In this document: piece by piece, positions 62,759-64,000 of the stretch
How positions within the stretch are numbered: position 1 is the first letter of the stretch
Layout of the letters: each line of letters opens with the position of its first letter
Assembly (NCBI RefSeq): GCF_013403975.1
Contig: NZ_JABFDH010000006.1
Location: 62,001 to 126,000 of the forward strand
Reading direction: 5' to 3'
DNA: 64,000 nucleotides
From: Winogradskyella ursingii
Lineage (GTDB): Bacteria; Bacteroidota; Bacteroidia; Flavobacteriales; Flavobacteriaceae
Notes under the pieces: generated by a model
The model's database searches: none
Seen by the model: the letters and a program-made list of their open reading frames with translations, nothing else
What the model was told of the DNA's origin: nothing
Translations under genes and position numbers: made by a program

Positions 62759-64000
62759 GTATGTAGTTTATGCGTTTGTTCCTTTAATACAGCTAGTGTT
62801 TCAGTAGCAAAAGTTTTTATCTCTTTATTTTTTTGGAGTGTTTGCTGATGGACTAGCGTTGTATAAGACTGGTCTTTAAGTATACGGATAAGGTGAAGTA
62901 CTTCTAACTTAATACGTTTTCCACGTTTTTTTAATAGTGATTGTAATAATAGATGTTCTGGTAGAATTTCAATTTGAATGATTTTATCCGTATCTACATT
63001 TTTATTGTCAACATTATAATATTCAATTAAAGGCAGTATTTGTATCTTGATTTGGCTTTGTAATAAGTTATCCAAGAATTCCATAGCATTCACTTGTGCT
63101 TCTTTGACGTCACTTATCAAACCAGAATAGCTTACCTTGATATCCGCTTCATCATAAAGTAGTCCCAAAACTTGAAATACTGTCTTAAGACTCATATCCA
63201 ATTGTTCTTCGAGTACAGATATGATACTCTTTCTTGCAATTGACAGTTCTATTTCTTTATCTGAAGGCTGGTCATATCCAACCGCATTGTTTAGTGCGCG
63301 CAGAGATGCTAATGCTGTTAAGGTTTCTTTACCATATTTGCATTCGCGAATAACTTCTTTCTTAAGCCTCCTTTTGCTAATAGAAATAGATTCGTTTTTA
63401 GACTTTAATTTATTTAAGGCTCTTGCCGATTCATATCTAATGATGATGTCTTTACTCTTTAAAAAGCGTAAAAGAATCTTAACTGATTTTTGAGTTTTAA
63501 AAGAACCTATCAATGAAGGGATATGGCGCTTGGAATCGTTGGTCAATTCCTCATTTTGCTCTAATTTTATAATCGTATTTGTAATATTGCTACCGTAATT
63601 TTTCAGGGCTTTTTTTGCAGCTTTGCGATAAATCTTAACCGATAAAAATCCTAAAAGTGTTCTGCTGTAATCCTCGCTAGAAGTAATACCTGCAGCTTTA
63701 ATAGCGTGTTTTACTATATATGGATTTCTGTTTTGAAGGTTGACCGAAATATAGGAATAGTGTTTTTCAGTTTTAGAATATGCAATAGTCAGTAATAATT
63801 TGGCAATATCCTCTTGTCTACTCACATCATCGTTGAGAAGTAGCTCATTCAATCTATCATTGATGCGTTTTTCGAGATGAAAACCTCTAGCTAAACTATA
63901 ATTATCCATAACTTCCTGTGATAAACACAATAAGGCAGCGCTTGAAATCATCGGATCTTCATGGTCAAGATATTCAGTAAAAAAATCATTATGCGATATA
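62755..64000 (-). CDS. HEAT-repeat protein, N-terminus beyond window
   Basis: The frame ends at the TAA complementary to 62755-62757 and stays open past 64000, giving at least 415 residues; the ATG at 63951 is not necessarily the true start. The visible part is tandem helical repeats (for example LQNRNPYIVKHAIKAAG and SKDIIIRYESARALNKL), an alpha-solenoid of HEAT type. In Bacteroidota such C-terminal solenoids are sometimes fused to an N-terminal ATP/ADP-translocase-like or MFS membrane domain; that part would lie outside the window. The stop overlaps that of the convergent serine hydrolase gene. Confidence 0.75.
   Translation of the reverse strand, partial: ISHNDFFTEYLDHEDPMISSAALLCLSQEVMDNYSLARGFHLEKRINDRLNELLLNDDVSRQEDIAKLLLTIAYSKTEKHYSYISVNLQNRNPYIVKHAIKAAGITSSEDYSRTLLGFLSVKIYRKAAKKALKNYGSNITNTIIKLEQNEELTNDSKRHIPSLIGSFKTQKSVKILLRFLKSKDIIIRYESARALNKLKSKNESISISKRRLKKEVIRECKYGKETLTALASLRALNNAVGYDQPSDKEIELSIARKSIISVLEEQLDMSLKTVFQVLGLLYDEADIKVSYSGLISDVKEAQVNAMEFLDNLLQSQIKIQILPLIEYYNVDNKNVDTDKIIQIEILPEHLLLQSLLKKRGKRIKLEVLHLIRILKDQSYTTLVHQQTLQKNKEIKTFATETLAVLKEQTHKLHT

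Noticed and set aside
1-64000. CRISPR arrays, insertion sequences, prophage or rRNA genes
   Set aside because: No spaced short repeats, transposase motifs, phage structural genes or rRNA-like stretches were seen.

Overview
The window is a chromosomal stretch from a Flavobacteriaceae-type member of the Bacteroidota. The evidence is: AT-rich coding sequence; TAnnTTTG promoter elements, with a full TTTG-N19-TATATTTG copy in front of tRNA-Ser; a secreted laminarinase-like enzyme ending in a type IX secretion (T9SS) sorting domain; BshB1 of bacillithiol synthesis; a fused ResB-CcsA cytochrome c assembly protein; and start regions with almost no Shine-Dalgarno sequences. I found no insertion sequence, prophage, CRISPR array or rRNA. 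Most genes are ordinary core genes.

Layout. 1-3639 (minus): a coupled run of a Rossmann/DUF2520 protein, a KdsC-like phosphatase, a UbiA prenyltransferase, Maf, a small membrane protein and a lipoprotein cut by the window edge. 3739-9898 (plus): mscL, ccsBA, two tiny overlapping membrane-protein genes, a Cys/Met-metabolism PLP enzyme and bshB1. 9908-14349: tRNA-His, two tandem M28 peptidase lipoproteins, a small membrane protein, a DUF3108 protein and tRNA-Ser. 14350-15004 has no supported gene. 15005-19725: glycerol regulon glpD-glpK-glpF with a divergent DeoR/GlpR-type repressor; the shared promoter carries repeated AAACGAAAT boxes. 19843-19962 is a relic of a sulfatase C-terminus. 20027-23562: nitroreductase-like enzyme, DegT-type aminotransferase, GH16 enzyme. 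23559-31640 (minus): ribB with a dead GTP cyclohydrolase II domain, LptF/G permease, LolA, FtsK, M15 peptidase, DgkA, Tpx.

31974-34846: an unknown multi-pass protein and a large HAD/COG5610 protein, preceded by an FNR-like box and a 30-bp-phased direct repeat. 34892-42486: pheT, a TlpA-like lipoprotein, a 50-residue YqaE/Pmp3 protein, an atypical SDR, a DJ-1/PfpI protein and recG. 42668-53078: M1 peptidase plus patatin pair, a membrane-anchored stand-alone glutamate-synthase domain protein with a small partner, an AsmA-like protein, an M20 amidohydrolase and a UvrD/PcrA helicase that seems to start at TTG. 53081-58441: a three-module glycogen-binding (CBM48-like) exported protein coupled to a retropepsin-like protein, an esterase, a YrdC/Sua5 protein, a Bcr/CflA transporter and a DinB-family protein.

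58559-62758 is the most unusual pair. An exported protein has a phosphohistidine swivel domain followed by a PEP-synthase-type ATP-grasp domain. This is the domain order of glucan water dikinases, and there is no PEP/pyruvate barrel. Three bases later comes an exported serine hydrolase with a penicillin-binding-type active site. The window ends inside a HEAT-repeat protein.

Functional links: glycerol uptake, phosphorylation and oxidation form one regulon. LptF/G and LolA serve the outer membrane. Tpx, the TlpA-like protein, DJ-1 and BshB1 belong to thiol and stress defence. The exported dikinase-like protein, the CBM48-like protein and the GH16 enzyme hint at glucan handling, but that link is inference.
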